The notes under the pieces were generated by a model, which had not been told where the DNA came from, did not search any database, and saw nothing but the letters and a program-made list of their open reading frames with translations. Position numbers and translations under genes: made by a program. From Marinicella litoralis (lineage in GTDB: Bacteria; Pseudomonadota; Gammaproteobacteria; Xanthomonadales; Marinicellaceae), in assembly GCF_002591915.1 (NCBI RefSeq), contig NZ_NIHB01000001.1, positions 659,805-723,804 of the forward strand: 64,000 nucleotides of DNA, in the 5' to 3' direction. Shown piece after piece: positions 36,657 to 46,703 of the stretch. How positions within the stretch are numbered: the stretch's first letter is position 1; each line of letters starts with the position of its first letter.

Positions 36657-36980
36657 ATGGAGATTCCATTCATTCAGGTCTTTATCAGCTGTGCCACCAG
36701 GTCACAAGCTCAATCAATGGTTGATTCTATGCTGGAAGCCCAGATAATAGCTTGTGCACAAATTATGCCAAAGATTGAATCTTTTTATCGTTGGCATGGT
36801 CAGACAGAACGCGCTGAAGAATACTTGTTGATAGTCAAAAGTAAAAAGGACCATTTTATTGCGATTGAAGCAACAGTTAAGCGGTTGCACTCATATGAAG
36901 TACCTGAAATTTTAGCGGTCCCAGTGGTGGATGGCTCAACGGATTATTTGAATTGGATCAATGAACAACTTAAATCATAA
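36657..36980 (+). CDS. cutA: CutA1 divalent-ion tolerance protein
   Basis: CutA1 is a small trimeric protein linked to tolerance of copper and other divalent ions. The 107 residues have the ferredoxin-like layout: FIQVFISCATRSQAQSMVDSML, the conserved CAQIMPKIESFYRWHGQ, then LLIVKSKKDHF and the final EVPEILAVPVVDGSTDYLNWI. It overlaps dsbD by 20 bases, the order known from related gammaproteobacteria, which suggests translational coupling with this thiol-disulfide transporter. Confidence 0.95.
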   Translation: MEIPFIQVFISCATRSQAQSMVDSMLEAQIIACAQIMPKIESFYRWHGQTERAEEYLLIVKSKKDHFIAIEATVKRLHSYEVPEILAVPVVDGSTDYLNWINEQLKS

Positions 36981-39177
36981 AATTAAATATATGGCCGCAT
37001 GGGTGTTACTGTGCTTCTCTTTTTTGGCGCTAGCAGCAAATAACAACCCGCCGCCACCTGATGAAGCGATGAAAGTTTCGTATAAGGTGTTGAATGATGA
37101 AATGGTTCAAGTCAGTTTTGAATTGATTGATGATGTTTATTTATATAAGCATGCCTTTAGTTTCAAAGGTGAAGATTTGCTTGTTGATGAGGACCTGTTG
37201 ATTATCCCAAAAGGCAAGGCAAAAGATGATCCTGCTTTTGGTCCGGTCGAGACTTATTATCAGGCGGTGACTATAGATGTCCCTGTTAAGAACGCAGGAG
37301 CATCACCAAAACTAACTGTCAAGTACCAAGGTTGTGTCGAAAACTTCATTTGTTATCCACCACAAAGAAAGACTTTTGATTTAAGTGGTCAAATCAATGC
37401 CTCCGTGGTGCCAAATACAAACCAAGGTATTGAATTGTCATTCGGCCAAACTGCCACAAACAGTTTTTTTGGTGGCGATGCCTTGTTACCAGTTGATCAA
37501 GCTTTCCAATTTGAAACCATCGCTTTATCGGCCAATCAATTGATGGCACGATTTACCATGGCACCCAATATTTACCTTTACAAAGATCAAATCCAATTCA
37601 CCAGTTTGACCGATGGAGTGGTTTTAGAACCAGCGGTTTTCCCACAAGCTCAGCGCAAAGACGATCCTGAGTTTGGCATGGTTGATGTGTTTTATGATGT
37701 GGTCGAAATTGAAATTCCGATACAAAGAACGCTGGCTGATGTCAAGCAACTTGAAATCGAAGCGGCTTACCAAGGCTGTGAAGATGGTAAGGTTTGTTAC
37801 CCACCTGTTGCCAATCTGGTGACCGTTGAATTGCCTCCGGCCGAAGCTTTGGTTGATGCCTCAAACTCAGAGTCGCTTGAATTGTCTGAAACAGACGAAA
37901 TCAATAAAATATTTAATGAATCAATTGGCTTGATTGTGTTGCAATTTTTTGGCTTTGGTTTGTTGTTGTCATTAACCCCTTGTGTGTTTCCTATGATACC
38001 GATTCTTTCAGGCTTAATCGTCGGACAGAAGGACCCCTCAACAGCCAAGGCATTTTCATTGTCTTTGATTTATGTGCTCGCCATGGCATTGACTTACACC
38101 GTAGTGGGCGTGGTGGCTGGCATGGCAGGAACCAATTTACAGGCTCTGTTTCAAACCCCTTGGGTGATCATCAGTTTCAGCGTGGTGTTTGTGTTGTTGG
38201 CATTGTCGATGTTTGGTTTTTATGAGTTGCAGCTTCCAGCGAGTTTACAAAACAAGTTGTCCAGTATTTCAAACAAACAGAAAAGTGGGTCATGGTTGGG
38301 TGTGGCCATCATGGGCTTGTTGTCAGCCTTGATCGTTGGACCTTGTGTGGCACCGCCCTTGGCCGCAGCTGTGATTTATATTTCTGCAGTTGATGGCGGC
38401 CCCTTTATTGGTGGCTTGGCCTTATTTGCCATGTCTATGGGCATGGGCGTGCCATTAATCGCCATAGGAACTTCGGCTGGAAAATGGATGCCCAGCTCAG
38501 GTGGCTGGATGAATGTGGTTAAATCATTCTTTGGTGTGCTGTTGATTGGCATGGCCATTTGGTTCCTTTCACGCCTGTTACCTGAGGACACCATTTTGAT
38601 GCTCTGGGGCTTGTTGTTGATAGCCACGGCTGTGATGTGGCATCAAAATGCCAAGGACAATGGTTTATCTGGTTGGGTGATGTCACTGTTTGATGCGCTT
38701 AAGGTGATCTTGTTGGTCATCGGTGTGGCTCAATTGATTGGCGGAATGGCCGGGCAGTCTGATCCCTTGAGGCCATTGAAAGGTGTGTTTGCAAGCGGTG
38801 GCAGTGCGGCGATTGAAGCAAAGGTTCAGTTCAAAAAGATCAAATCATTGGCTGACCTCAATGAACAGATTGCCAACAGCAATCAACCGGTGTTTTTGGA
38901 TTTTTATGCCGACTGGTGTATTGAATGTAAGCGCATGGAAAAAACCACTTTTATGGATGCTGAGTTGGTTGAACTGTCGAAACGATTGACGGTTTTAAAA
39001 GCCGATGTCACTGCCAATGATGCGGTGGATGCTGAATTAATGCAGCACTTTGGTATCGTTGGCCCACCAGCCAGTTTATTCTTTGCGGCAGATGGCCAGC
39101 CGCTGGTGGCTCACAACTTCTTTGGTTATAAGTCAGCGGATGATTTAAAACAAACGTTTGAAAAAATACTAAATTAA
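36961..39177 (+). CDS. dsbD: Thiol:disulfide interchange protein DsbD with two alpha domains
   Basis: DsbD carries electrons from cytoplasmic thioredoxin to periplasmic DsbC/DsbG and CcmG. The protein has 738 residues against about 565 in E. coli. The excess is a second N-terminal alpha domain: alpha-1 (about 35-145, Cys125 and Cys131 in GCVENFICYPP) and alpha-2 (about 175-293, Cys273 and Cys279 in GCEDGKVCYPP). The membrane beta domain follows, with Cys341 (LTPCVFP) and Cys462 (GPCVAPP) and eight helices. The gamma thioredoxin domain has WCIEC at 652-656. The signal peptide covers about 11-25. It overlaps the cutA end by 20 bases. Confidence 0.95.
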   Translation: MNNLNHKIKYMAAWVLLCFSFLALAANNNPPPPDEAMKVSYKVLNDEMVQVSFELIDDVYLYKHAFSFKGEDLLVDEDLLIIPKGKAKDDPAFGPVETYYQAVTIDVPVKNAGASPKLTVKYQGCVENFICYPPQRKTFDLSGQINASVVPNTNQGIELSFGQTATNSFFGGDALLPVDQAFQFETIALSANQLMARFTMAPNIYLYKDQIQFTSLTDGVVLEPAVFPQAQRKDDPEFGMVDVFYDVVEIEIPIQRTLADVKQLEIEAAYQGCEDGKVCYPPVANLVTVELPPAEALVDASNSESLELSETDEINKIFNESIGLIVLQFFGFGLLLSLTPCVFPMIPILSGLIVGQKDPSTAKAFSLSLIYVLAMALTYTVVGVVAGMAGTNLQALFQTPWVIISFSVVFVLLALSMFGFYELQLPASLQNKLSSISNKQKSGSWLGVAIMGLLSALIVGPCVAPPLAAAVIYISAVDGGPFIGGLALFAMSMGMGVPLIAIGTSAGKWMPSSGGWMNVVKSFFGVLLIGMAIWFLSRLLPEDTILMLWGLLLIATAVMWHQNAKDNGLSGWVMSLFDALKVILLVIGVAQLIGGMAGQSDPLRPLKGVFASGGSAAIEAKVQFKKIKSLADLNEQIANSNQPVFLDFYADWCIECKRMEKTTFMDAELVELSKRLTVLKADVTANDAVDAELMQHFGIVGPPASLFFAADGQPLVAHNFFGYKSADDLKQTFEKILN

Positions 39178-39249
39178 GCGACTTTCTGGACATTCGCGAC
39201 CAATTGATGCAAAATCGCAGAACTTAGAAGCGAAATCTGTTTTTCATAC

Positions 39250-39678
39250 ATGCGTGAAATTGCCATCATAAACGGTCCAAATTTAAACTTACTTGGGGTC
39301 AGAGAGCCTGAGGTCTATGGTGCGGAAACGTTGCAAGACATCAACCAATCATTAAGTGAGTTGGCTGAAAAGTTGAATTTAAGTTTACGTTTTATGCAAT
39401 CCAATGCAGAGCATGAGATGGTTAATTACATTCACCAATGTTTTGAAGATCAAATTTCAGGAATCATCATCAATCCAGCTGCTTTCACCCACACCAGTGT
39501 GGCTATACGTGATGCGCTGTTGGGGACACAAATTCCATTTATCGAAGTGCACTTATCTAATATACATGCCCGCGAACCCTTCAGGTCAGAATCGTGGTTA
39601 TCCGATGTTGCCATAGGTACCATCACAGGCATGGGTTCGATTGGTTACCAAATGGCACTCAGGTATTGGGATCAATAA
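39250..39678 (+). CDS. aroQ: 3-dehydroquinate dehydratase, type II
   Basis: This shikimate-pathway enzyme converts 3-dehydroquinate to 3-dehydroshikimate. The 142 residues show [18 protein letters not shown] at the start (catalytic Tyr in the flexible loop), [13 protein letters not shown], the central [17 protein letters not shown], and [13 protein letters not shown] with the catalytic His. accB follows 19 bases later, a common arrangement. Confidence 0.97.
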   Translation: MREIAIINGPNLNLLGVREPEVYGAETLQDINQSLSELAEKLNLSLRFMQSNAEHEMVNYIHQCFEDQISGIIINPAAFTHTSVAIRDALLGTQIPFIEVHLSNIHAREPFRSESWLSDVAIGTITGMGSIGYQMALRYWDQ

Positions 39679-39697
39679 TAAATTACAGGATATATCA

Positions 39698-40147
39698 ATG
39701 GACATCAGAAAAATAAAAAAACTCATTGAATTGTTAGAACAATCTTCTTTAACCGAAATGGAAATTACTGAAGGAGAGGAAACCGTTAAGTTATCAAGGA
39801 TGGGGCAAGCTGCACAAATGGCCCCTGTTCAAACGCAAGCACAAGTTGCCATTCCGGCAGCAGCACCTTCGATGCCAGCTCCTGCTGCCGCACCGGCTGC
39901 GGAAGAACCTTCTGGGTTATTGGTTCGAAGTCCAATGGTGGGGACATTCTATGCCTCTCCGTCACCGGATTCAGAAGCTTTTGTCAAAGTGGGTCAAAGT
40001 GTGAATGTTGGAGATACTTTGTGTATGGTTGAAGCGATGAAAATGTTCAATCAAATTGAATCAGAACTGAAAGGTAAAATCAAACGCATATTGGTTGAAA
40101 ATGGCCAGCCTGTTGAATTTGATGAACCGTTGTTCGAAATTGAGTGA
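39698..40147 (+). CDS. accB: Acetyl-CoA carboxylase biotin carboxyl carrier protein
   Basis: The 149-residue carrier subunit has the biotinylation motif [11 protein letters not shown] near residues 111-121, an Ala/Pro-rich flexible linker in the middle (about 50-75), and the usual N-terminal helix ([20 protein letters not shown]). The ATG at 39698 follows ACAGGA by 7 bases and gives the normal start; the longest frame begins inside aroQ and is rejected. It lies 32 bases before accC. Confidence 0.97.
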   Translation: MDIRKIKKLIELLEQSSLTEMEITEGEETVKLSRMGQAAQMAPVQTQAQVAIPAAAPSMPAPAAAPAAEEPSGLLVRSPMVGTFYASPSPDSEAFVKVGQSVNVGDTLCMVEAMKMFNQIESELKGKIKRILVENGQPVEFDEPLFEIE

Positions 40148-40179
40148 TTTAAGCCCCAGCAGAATAAAGAGAATCTATT

Positions 40180-41526
40180 ATGTTCAGTAAAATAGTCATC
40201 GCCAATCGTGGTGAAATCGCTTTGCGAATATTGCGGGCTTGCCAAACCATGGATATCAAAACTGTGGCCGTGCATTCAACCATTGATCGCAACCAAAAAC
40301 ATGTGGGCATGGCAGACGAGTCAGTTTGTATCGGCCCACCTTCATCTTTAGAGTCCTATTTGGACATCCCTAAAATCATTGCAGCGGCTGAAGTAACCGA
40401 TGCCGAAGCCATTCATCCTGGCTATGGGTTTTTGGCAGAAAATGCCGAATTTGCCGAATGTATTGCAGAGTCAGGTTTCAAATTCATTGGTCCTAGAGCA
40501 GAAACCATCCGATTGATGGGGGATAAGGTTGCCGCCATTGAGGCCATGAAAGCTGCCGGGGTTCCCTGTGTCCCAGGTTCAGACGGTCCATTGGATGATG
40601 ATGGAGAACGGAATTTAAACATCGCCAGGAAAATTGGTTACCCAATCATAGTGAAAGCGGCAGCAGGTGGTGGCGGACGCGGTATGCGAGTGGTGCACAC
40701 CGAAGCAGCATTGAATAATGCCATCATGACCACCAAAACGGAAGCCAAAGCAGCCTTTGGCGATGATACGGTCTACATGGAAAAGTATTTAGAAAATCCC
40801 AGACACATTGAAATCCAAGTTTTATCAGACATGCATGGTCATGCGATTCATTTAGGTGAAAGAGATTGTTCGATGCAACGCAGGCATCAAAAAGTGGTTG
40901 AAGAAGCGCCTGCACCAGGCTTGACTGAAGAAGAAAGAGCGGCCATAGGTGAAGTTTGTGTCGCTGCTTGTAAACGCATTGGCTATGAAGGTGCCGGTAC
41001 ATTTGAATTTTTGTATGACGAAGGGCGTTTTTATTTCATTGAAATGAACACCAGAATACAGGTTGAGCATCCAGTGACTGAAATGGTTACCGGCGTTGAC
41101 CTGATTAAACAACAATTGTTGATTGCCAGTGGTGAACACATGACCATCCAGCAGTCAGACATCAAAATGACCGGTCATGCCATTGAATGCCGAATGAATG
41201 CCGAAGACCCCAATACTTTTATGCCTTCACCAGGTACCATAGATATATTCCATGCGCCGGGAGGGCCTGGGGTGCGTGTTGATTCTCATATTTATGACGG
41301 TTATCGAGTGCCACCAAACTATGATTCAATGATTGGCAAAATCATCACCCATGGTGAAGACCGCAAAACAGCCATCAGACGCATGCGATTGGCCTTGGCA
41401 GAAACGGTGGTGTCAGGTATCAAAACCAATATTCCATTACAATTAAGAATCATGAATGATCAGGGCTTTGTGGCGGGTGGTAAAAACATCCATTACTTAG
41501 AAAAACGCCTGAACGAAAATAAGTAA
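40180..41526 (+). CDS. accC: Acetyl-CoA carboxylase, biotin carboxylase subunit
   Basis: AccC carboxylates the biotin on AccB at the first committed step of fatty-acid synthesis. The 448 residues show [12 protein letters not shown] at the start, the ATP-grasp glycine loop [13 protein letters not shown] at about 161-173, [20 protein letters not shown] and the metal/bicarbonate site [17 protein letters not shown]. Length and motif order are standard. Confidence 0.98.
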   Translation: MFSKIVIANRGEIALRILRACQTMDIKTVAVHSTIDRNQKHVGMADESVCIGPPSSLESYLDIPKIIAAAEVTDAEAIHPGYGFLAENAEFAECIAESGFKFIGPRAETIRLMGDKVAAIEAMKAAGVPCVPGSDGPLDDDGERNLNIARKIGYPIIVKAAAGGGGRGMRVVHTEAALNNAIMTTKTEAKAAFGDDTVYMEKYLENPRHIEIQVLSDMHGHAIHLGERDCSMQRRHQKVVEEAPAPGLTEEERAAIGEVCVAACKRIGYEGAGTFEFLYDEGRFYFIEMNTRIQVEHPVTEMVTGVDLIKQQLLIASGEHMTIQQSDIKMTGHAIECRMNAEDPNTFMPSPGTIDIFHAPGGPGVRVDSHIYDGYRVPPNYDSMIGKIITHGEDRKTAIRRMRLALAETVVSGIKTNIPLQLRIMNDQGFVAGGKNIHYLEKRLNENK

Positions 41527-41556
41527 CGGTTTCGTTTATCAGGAGTGACTGATTCA

Positions 41557-42441
41557 ATGCCATTTTATGAATTGACCCTACAGGTCGCTAAACAGCAAGC
41601 TGAATCTGTCGATCAAACATTGACAGATTCAGGTGCGGTGGGTGTGACATATGTGGACGCCAAGGATGCCCCTATTTACGAACCCAAGCCAGGAGAAACA
41701 CCGCTTTGGGACCACATTAAATTAATCGGTTTGTTTGATGATGAATCACTGATGGATTCTGCCAGTGAGCAGTTGTCATCACTGTTCCCACAGCTTGAAC
41801 AATTGAAAACCCAACTGAAAGACCGGGTTTGGGAACGGGTTTGGATGGATCATTTTAAACCCATCCGATTTGGTCAAAACAGTTGGGTCATACCCGATGG
41901 CTTTGATGTCGTTGATGCAGAGGCGGTCAACTTAATTCTTGATCCAGGCTTGGCCTTTGGTACAGGAACCCATGAAACCACCGCATTGTGCCTTAAGTGG
42001 CTGGATCAAAATGATGTAAGCGGTAAAGAATTGGTTGATTTTGGTTGTGGTTCAGGCATTTTAGCCGTGATGGCTTTGTTACAAGGAGCCAAGCGAGTGA
42101 CTTGTGTGGATATAGATGAACAAGCGATCACCGCAACCTTACAAAATGCGGCTAAAAACGGTGTTGCCCAGGGAATTGAAATTATTAATCCTGAAAATGT
42201 GCACCTCATCAAGAATAAAGATGGCATATTAGCTAATATATTGGCAGAGCCATTAATGATGTTCTGTGAAGATTTTTATCAAATGTTGAAAATTGATGGT
42301 TTTATCGTACTCAGTGGCATACTTAAATCGCAAAAAGACATGATTTGTGAAAAATATGCACAGCACTTTGTTGACATCGAAGCTGAAATTGAACATGATT
42401 GGGTACGTGTGGGAGCCGTCAAAGGACCCGTCAGCGGATAA
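41557..42441 (+). CDS. prmA: Ribosomal protein L11 methyltransferase
   Basis: PrmA trimethylates ribosomal protein L11. The 294 residues begin with the substrate-recognition domain (about 1-80). The SAM-binding core follows with LDPGLAFGTGTHETTALCL at about 132-150, VDFGCGSGILAVMAL, VTCVDIDEQAI and the catalytic motif ILANILAEPLM. The ATG at 41557 was chosen because AGGAG at 41541-41545 lies 11 bases upstream; the GTG at 41545 is part of that ribosome site. The next gene starts 111 bases later. Confidence 0.95.
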   Translation: MPFYELTLQVAKQQAESVDQTLTDSGAVGVTYVDAKDAPIYEPKPGETPLWDHIKLIGLFDDESLMDSASEQLSSLFPQLEQLKTQLKDRVWERVWMDHFKPIRFGQNSWVIPDGFDVVDAEAVNLILDPGLAFGTGTHETTALCLKWLDQNDVSGKELVDFGCGSGILAVMALLQGAKRVTCVDIDEQAITATLQNAAKNGVAQGIEIINPENVHLIKNKDGILANILAEPLMMFCEDFYQMLKIDGFIVLSGILKSQKDMICEKYAQHFVDIEAEIEHDWVRVGAVKGPVSG

Positions 42442-42552
42442 GGCTGACAACCAATCTAAATGTTGTTCAACTTCAGTTGATTATTTACATCAGCCCGCAG
42501 CTTGGTGACGGCAAAAAAAAAGTTAGTTTATAGCAGGTATTAGAGAAGAATT

Positions 42553-43359
42553 TTGTATACGCAATGTAGAGGTTGTGGTGAAGTATTTGTGGTTGAAGTA
42601 GATCATTTAATACACGCCAGAGGACATGTGAGATGTAATTTGTGTGGAACTGTTTTTGATGGTTTGGAGACCTTAAGTGCAGAGAAGCCACATGAAGACG
42701 AAGATTTATTGTTACATGATTTTGACAATGCACCGCCTTTATTGACCCAAGCCTATCATTCGATATTGGTTTCAGAAAGTGTTGAAGAAGAATTGGAAGA
42801 AACGCAAGTTCCAGAATTTGTCAATGAAATCGATACCCCTGAAGATGTTCCCTTTGTTGCTGAAAAAAGAATCAAAGACATCCCGAAAACTTCTCGTTGG
42901 ATGTGGGGTGGCTTGTCAGCTGTCATGTTGGTGGGTTTGTTTTGGCAGGCACAGGCATCAATTGCAAGCGGTCAACTTAAACTGCCGGAAAATAATTTCA
43001 GCGATCAACTGTGTGAAATAATCAGTTGTCATGGTGAACAACTTGAGGTGGACTTAGAGGCCATATCCTTGGTGTCACGAAACATCAGGCCCCACCCTGG
43101 AAGAGATCATGCGTTGATAATTTCGGCCAGTATGATCAATGCCAATAAAGACCAATTAACCTTCCCTGCATTGGAAATTAAACTGTCAGATTTGAATGGT
43201 CAGATTGTAGCCATGCGTCGATTTGTGGCAGAAGAGTATGTTCCCAGCGATGTTTTGCGGGCTGGTTTCGTCAGTAATACATTGATCCCAGTTAACTTGG
43301 AAATAGTCAGTCCTGGCGATAATGCAGTCGCATTTGAAATTGGATTTGTTCAACCATGA
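42553..43359 (+). CDS. Zinc-ribbon and DUF3426 membrane protein
   Basis: The 268 residues begin with an MJ0042-type zinc ribbon: CRGC at about 5-8 and CNLC at about 29-32. A variable acidic region follows, then one membrane segment (about 118-136, WMWGGLSAVMLVGLFWQA) and a periplasmic DUF3426 domain with ISLVSRNIRPHPGRDHALIIS and FPALEIKLSDLNG. The start is TTG at 42553, preceded by AGAGAAGAA; no ATG precedes the zinc ribbon. It sits between prmA and fis, the usual position for this gene, and overlaps fis by four bases. Function unknown. Confidence 0.9.
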   Translation: MYTQCRGCGEVFVVEVDHLIHARGHVRCNLCGTVFDGLETLSAEKPHEDEDLLLHDFDNAPPLLTQAYHSILVSESVEEELEETQVPEFVNEIDTPEDVPFVAEKRIKDIPKTSRWMWGGLSAVMLVGLFWQAQASIASGQLKLPENNFSDQLCEIISCHGEQLEVDLEAISLVSRNIRPHPGRDHALIISASMINANKDQLTFPALEIKLSDLNGQIVAMRRFVAEEYVPSDVLRAGFVSNTLIPVNLEIVSPGDNAVAFEIGFVQP

Positions 43360-43595
43360 GTGCCAATCAGCCCAATCAAAAAGCCTTTACCAGGGATTCT
43401 GTTCGTCGGTACCTTGAATCATTGAACGGTCACAAAGCCAACCAACTCTATGACTTAGTGATTGAAGAAACTGAAAGGGGCATGATTCTTGAGGTTTTGA
43501 AGTGGTGTAAGGGTAACCGGTCCAATGCCGCAGATATCTTGGGCATCACTCGAACCACCTTACGCAATAAAATGAATAAACTTAAAATATCTTAA
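43356..43595 (+). CDS. fis: DNA-binding protein Fis
   Basis: Fis is a nucleoid-associated DNA-bending protein. The 79 residues contain the dimerisation helices (DSVRRYLESLNGHKANQLYDL) and the C-terminal helix-turn-helix: KGNRSNAADILGITRTTLRNKMNKL. It is about 20 residues shorter than E. coli Fis and lacks most of the N-terminal beta-hairpin arm that contacts DNA invertases. The ATG overlaps the stop of the DUF3426 gene. The purH promoter lies in the gap that follows. Confidence 0.94.
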   Translation: MSANQPNQKAFTRDSVRRYLESLNGHKANQLYDLVIEETERGMILEVLKWCKGNRSNAADILGITRTTLRNKMNKLKIS

Positions 43596-43667
43596 TCGCA
43601 AACAGTACCCGTTTAAGTCAAAGTATACTTATTGGGGCTGTTGTTAAGAAAAAAGTGTCAATATCAA

Positions 43668-43696
43668 TTAACTTCATTTTTATTCGCGTTTATAAT
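43668..43696 (+). promoter_or_regulatory. Predicted promoter of purHD
   Basis: TATAAT at 43691-43696 is perfect; TTAACT at 43668-43673 is a weaker -35 with exactly 17 bases between. Transcription would start near 43703, about 25 bases before the purH ATG. No obvious PurR operator (ACGCAAACGTTTGCGT type) was seen. Confidence 0.55.
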
Positions 43697-43727
43697 ACGC
43701 GCCTCTTTGAGCACATTCACAATCATC

Positions 43728-45305
43728 ATGCCACAAAATCGTGTACCCATCAGAAGGGCTTTAATCAGCGTATCCGATAAAACAAACATCGAATCACTTG
43801 CTACAGGTTTATCTCGTTTAGGTGTAGAAATCCTGTCTACAGGTGGAACCGCTAAAATGTTGGAACAAGCTGGCATATTAGTCACCGAAATTTCAGAGTA
43901 TACTGAATTCCCAGAAATGATGGACGGGCGGATCAAGACTTTACATCCAAGAGTTCATGGTGCCTTGTTAGGAAGGAATGGGGTCGATGAGGAAGTCATG
44001 TCACAACATGGCATTGAAAGCATTGATCTTTTGGTGGTTAATTTATATCCATTTGAGTCGACCATTAAAAAAGCGGATGTTACTTTAGAAGAAGCCATTG
44101 AAAACATTGATATTGGCGGGCCCGCAATGATTCGTGCAGCAGCCAAAAACCATGACCGTGTGACGGTTATGGTCAGTCCAAGTGATTATGAAGAAATGTT
44201 GGATGAGCTGACCACTTATGGTGGCATTTCCCATGCCAACCGCCACATCCTTGCTGCCAAGGCATTCGCTCATACGGCACGCTATGATGGCTTAATTGCC
44301 AATTACTTAAGTGCCATCAATGACACGGAAGAACAAGAAGATTTTCCACGTTATTTAACCCAACAATTCAAACACCGTTCAGAATTAAGGTACGGTGAGA
44401 ACCCACACCAAAAAGCGGCTTTTTACACTGAAGAACATCCTGTGTCTGGCACCATCGGACATGCTTGGCAAATCCAAGGTAAGGCCCTGTCATATAACAA
44501 CATTGCAGATGCCGATGCAGCCCTGTCCTGTGTCAAAGAATTCAAAAACACACCGGCTTGTGTCATTGTTAAGCATGCCAACCCTTGCGGCGTAGCCACT
44601 GAATCTAATTTGACTTTGGCTTATTTAAAGGCCTTTGCCACAGACCCAACTTCTGCTTTTGGCGGGGTGTTGGCTTTCAATGGTAAATTGACAGGTAAAA
44701 CGGCTGAAACCATTTTGGAAAAACAGTTTGCAGAAGTGATTGTGGCACCAGAGTTTGATGATGAGGCGTTGAAGGTGTTTGCTACCAAGAAAAATCTTCG
44801 GGTTATTTGTTGTGGAAAATTACCGGAAGAAACCAAACCATGGATGATGTATAAAAGAGTCAGTGGTGGTTTATTGGTTCAAGATGCCGATATTGAAATG
44901 ATCAATGTGCATGAAGCCAAAGTGGTAACAAAACGTCAGCCAACAGAACAAGAATTGACAGACATGTCTTTTGCTTGGAAAGTGTGTAAATGGGTTAAAT
45001 CTAATGCCATCGTTTATGTCAAGGGCGAACAAACCATTGGGGTTGGCGCCGGTCAAATGAGTCGTGTCGTATCGGCACGAATTGCATCCATCAAAGCAGA
45101 TGATGCCGATTTAAAAGTTCCTGGATCTGTGATGGCATCAGATGCGTTCTTCCCCTTCAGGGATGGCATCGATGCAGCAGCGCAAGCAGGTATCACCGCA
45201 GTGATTCAACCCGGTGGATCGATTCGTGATGAAGAGGTCATTCAAGCCGCCAATCATCATGACATGGCGATGATTTTCACTGGCATGCGCCATTTTAACC
45301 ACTGA
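43728..45305 (+). CDS. purH: Bifunctional AICAR transformylase/IMP cyclohydrolase PurH
   Basis: PurH carries out the last two steps of IMP synthesis. The 525 residues show the IMP cyclohydrolase half ([27 protein letters not shown], then [30 protein letters not shown]) and the transformylase half. The latter has [16 protein letters not shown], the Lys-His pair in [26 protein letters not shown] and the C-terminal FFPFRDGID. The ATG at 43728 gives the normal length; the longer frame would start upstream of the promoter. purD follows 13 bases later. Confidence 0.97.
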   Translation: MPQNRVPIRRALISVSDKTNIESLATGLSRLGVEILSTGGTAKMLEQAGILVTEISEYTEFPEMMDGRIKTLHPRVHGALLGRNGVDEEVMSQHGIESIDLLVVNLYPFESTIKKADVTLEEAIENIDIGGPAMIRAAAKNHDRVTVMVSPSDYEEMLDELTTYGGISHANRHILAAKAFAHTARYDGLIANYLSAINDTEEQEDFPRYLTQQFKHRSELRYGENPHQKAAFYTEEHPVSGTIGHAWQIQGKALSYNNIADADAALSCVKEFKNTPACVIVKHANPCGVATESNLTLAYLKAFATDPTSAFGGVLAFNGKLTGKTAETILEKQFAEVIVAPEFDDEALKVFATKKNLRVICCGKLPEETKPWMMYKRVSGGLLVQDADIEMINVHEAKVVTKRQPTEQELTDMSFAWKVCKWVKSNAIVYVKGEQTIGVGAGQMSRVVSARIASIKADDADLKVPGSVMASDAFFPFRDGIDAAAQAGITAVIQPGGSIRDEEVIQAANHHDMAMIFTGMRHFNH

Positions 45306-45318
45306 TTTGGAGTCAATG

Positions 45319-46593
45319 ATGAATCGTGTATTGGTGATAGGGTCAGGTGGCAGAGAACATGCTTTGGCATGGAGAATATCACAATCAACCAACGTCGAAA
45401 GCACCTTTGTGGCCCCTGGTAATGCAGGAACTGAATCTGAGCCTAACATCAGCAATGTGGTACTGGATGTTAATGACTTTGTGGCCGTGGTGAAGTTTTG
45501 TCAAATTGAAGACATCAGTTTGGTTGTGGTTGGTCCAGAACAACCTTTGGTTGATGGCATGGTGGACCATTTATCAGCTGCTGGTATACCGTGTTTTGGC
45601 CCCAGCGCTCAAGCAGCCCAATTGGAAGGTTCAAAAGCCTTTGCCAAAGCCTTTTTACAAAGACATCAAATTCCAACAGCTGCCTATGGCGAATTCACCG
45701 AAGTTGAAGCAGCCAATGAGTATTTACAAAACCAATCTTTTCCCATCGTTATAAAAGCAGATGGTTTGGCAGCCGGTAAAGGTGTGGTTATCGCTGAGGA
45801 TTTATCCGAAGCCGAAGCCACTGTCGCTGACATGTTGGCAATGAACAAATTTGGTGATGCTGGCAGCCGCATCATTATCGAAGAATTTTTGGTGGGTGAG
45901 GAAGCTTCTTATATTGTGATAGCCGATGGTAAAAATTTCATTCCGATGGCCACCTCGCAAGATCACAAAGCCAGAGACAATGGCGACATAGGTCCAAACA
46001 CCGGTGGTATGGGTGCCTATTCACCCGCGCCAGTTGTCACAGCGGAAATTGACCGACAAGTGGCCAAAGATGTGATTCAAGCCACTCTAGATGGCATGGC
46101 CAAAGATGGCATGCCTTTCACTGGTTTCTTATATGCAGGGTTGATGATAGATCAACAAGGCCAAGCCAAAGTACTGGAATTCAATGTTCGTTTTGGTGAT
46201 CCTGAAACCCAACCAATCATGACCCGCCTAAAGAGTAACCTGGATCAACTGTGCATCGCAGCCATTGAGGGTCGATTGGACCAAACCAACTGTGAGTGGG
46301 ATGATCGATTTGCATTGGGCGTGGTGATGGCAGAAAGGGGTTATCCATTCGCTTATGACAAAGGCCATGTGATCAGTGGCTTGAATGAAGTCAGTCCTGA
46401 GGTCAAAGTGTTCCATGCAGGTACAGCGTTACAAAGTGGTTCTGTGCTTACCAATGGAGGCCGAGTCTTGTGTGTTTGTGCATTGGACAGTGATTTGGCT
46501 CAGGCGAAATCTAAAGCCTATCAAGCTGTTGATAAAATCACTTGGGGCAGTGAATATTATCGAACCGACATTGGATTTAAAGCCATCAAGTAG
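45319..46593 (+). CDS. purD: Phosphoribosylamine-glycine ligase
   Basis: PurD joins glycine to phosphoribosylamine in purine synthesis. The 424-residue ATP-grasp enzyme shows VLVIGSGGREHALAW at the start, GPEQPLVDGMVDHL, IKADGLAAGKGVVIA, QDHKARDNGDIGPNTGGMGAYSP-type residues (GPNTGGMGAYSP) and VLEFNVRFGDPETQ. Of the three in-frame starts the ATG at 45319 is preferred because GGAG lies 6 bases upstream. It forms an operon with purH and is followed by a likely terminator. Confidence 0.97.
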   Translation: MNRVLVIGSGGREHALAWRISQSTNVESTFVAPGNAGTESEPNISNVVLDVNDFVAVVKFCQIEDISLVVVGPEQPLVDGMVDHLSAAGIPCFGPSAQAAQLEGSKAFAKAFLQRHQIPTAAYGEFTEVEAANEYLQNQSFPIVIKADGLAAGKGVVIAEDLSEAEATVADMLAMNKFGDAGSRIIIEEFLVGEEASYIVIADGKNFIPMATSQDHKARDNGDIGPNTGGMGAYSPAPVVTAEIDRQVAKDVIQATLDGMAKDGMPFTGFLYAGLMIDQQGQAKVLEFNVRFGDPETQPIMTRLKSNLDQLCIAAIEGRLDQTNCEWDDRFALGVVMAERGYPFAYDKGHVISGLNEVSPEVKVFHAGTALQSGSVLTNGGRVLCVCALDSDLAQAKSKAYQAVDKITWGSEYYRTDIGFKAIK

Positions 46594-46614
46594 TGGCTTG
46601 AATCTTTCCAATAT

Positions 46615-46642
46615 AGCGGGTTTTGTATTGAATCCGCTTTTT
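46615..46642 (+). terminator. Intrinsic terminator after purD
   Basis: AGCGGG at 46615-46620 pairs with TCCGCT at 46633-46638 around a 12-base loop, followed by a short T-run. The stem is six pairs with one G-T. It lies 22 bases after the purD stop and just before the promoter of the next gene. Confidence 0.65.
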
Positions 46643-46644
46643 AC

Positions 46645-46672
46645 ATGACATTAAGGGTAACAATGCTATACT
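46645..46672 (+). promoter_or_regulatory. Predicted promoter of the hemolysin III-family gene
   Basis: ATGACA at 46645-46650, a 16-base spacer and TATACT at 46667-46672. The -10 box is of the extended type (TGC directly in front). It is 32 bases before the ATG at 46704 and directly downstream of the purD terminator. Confidence 0.65.
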
Positions 46673-46703
46673 TCGAATTTTTAGCATACAGATGTGACTT
46701 AAA

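Noticed and set aside
41545-41556. GTG as the prmA start
   Set aside because: It lies within the AGGAGTG ribosome site; ATG at 41557 has proper spacing and gives the family N terminus.
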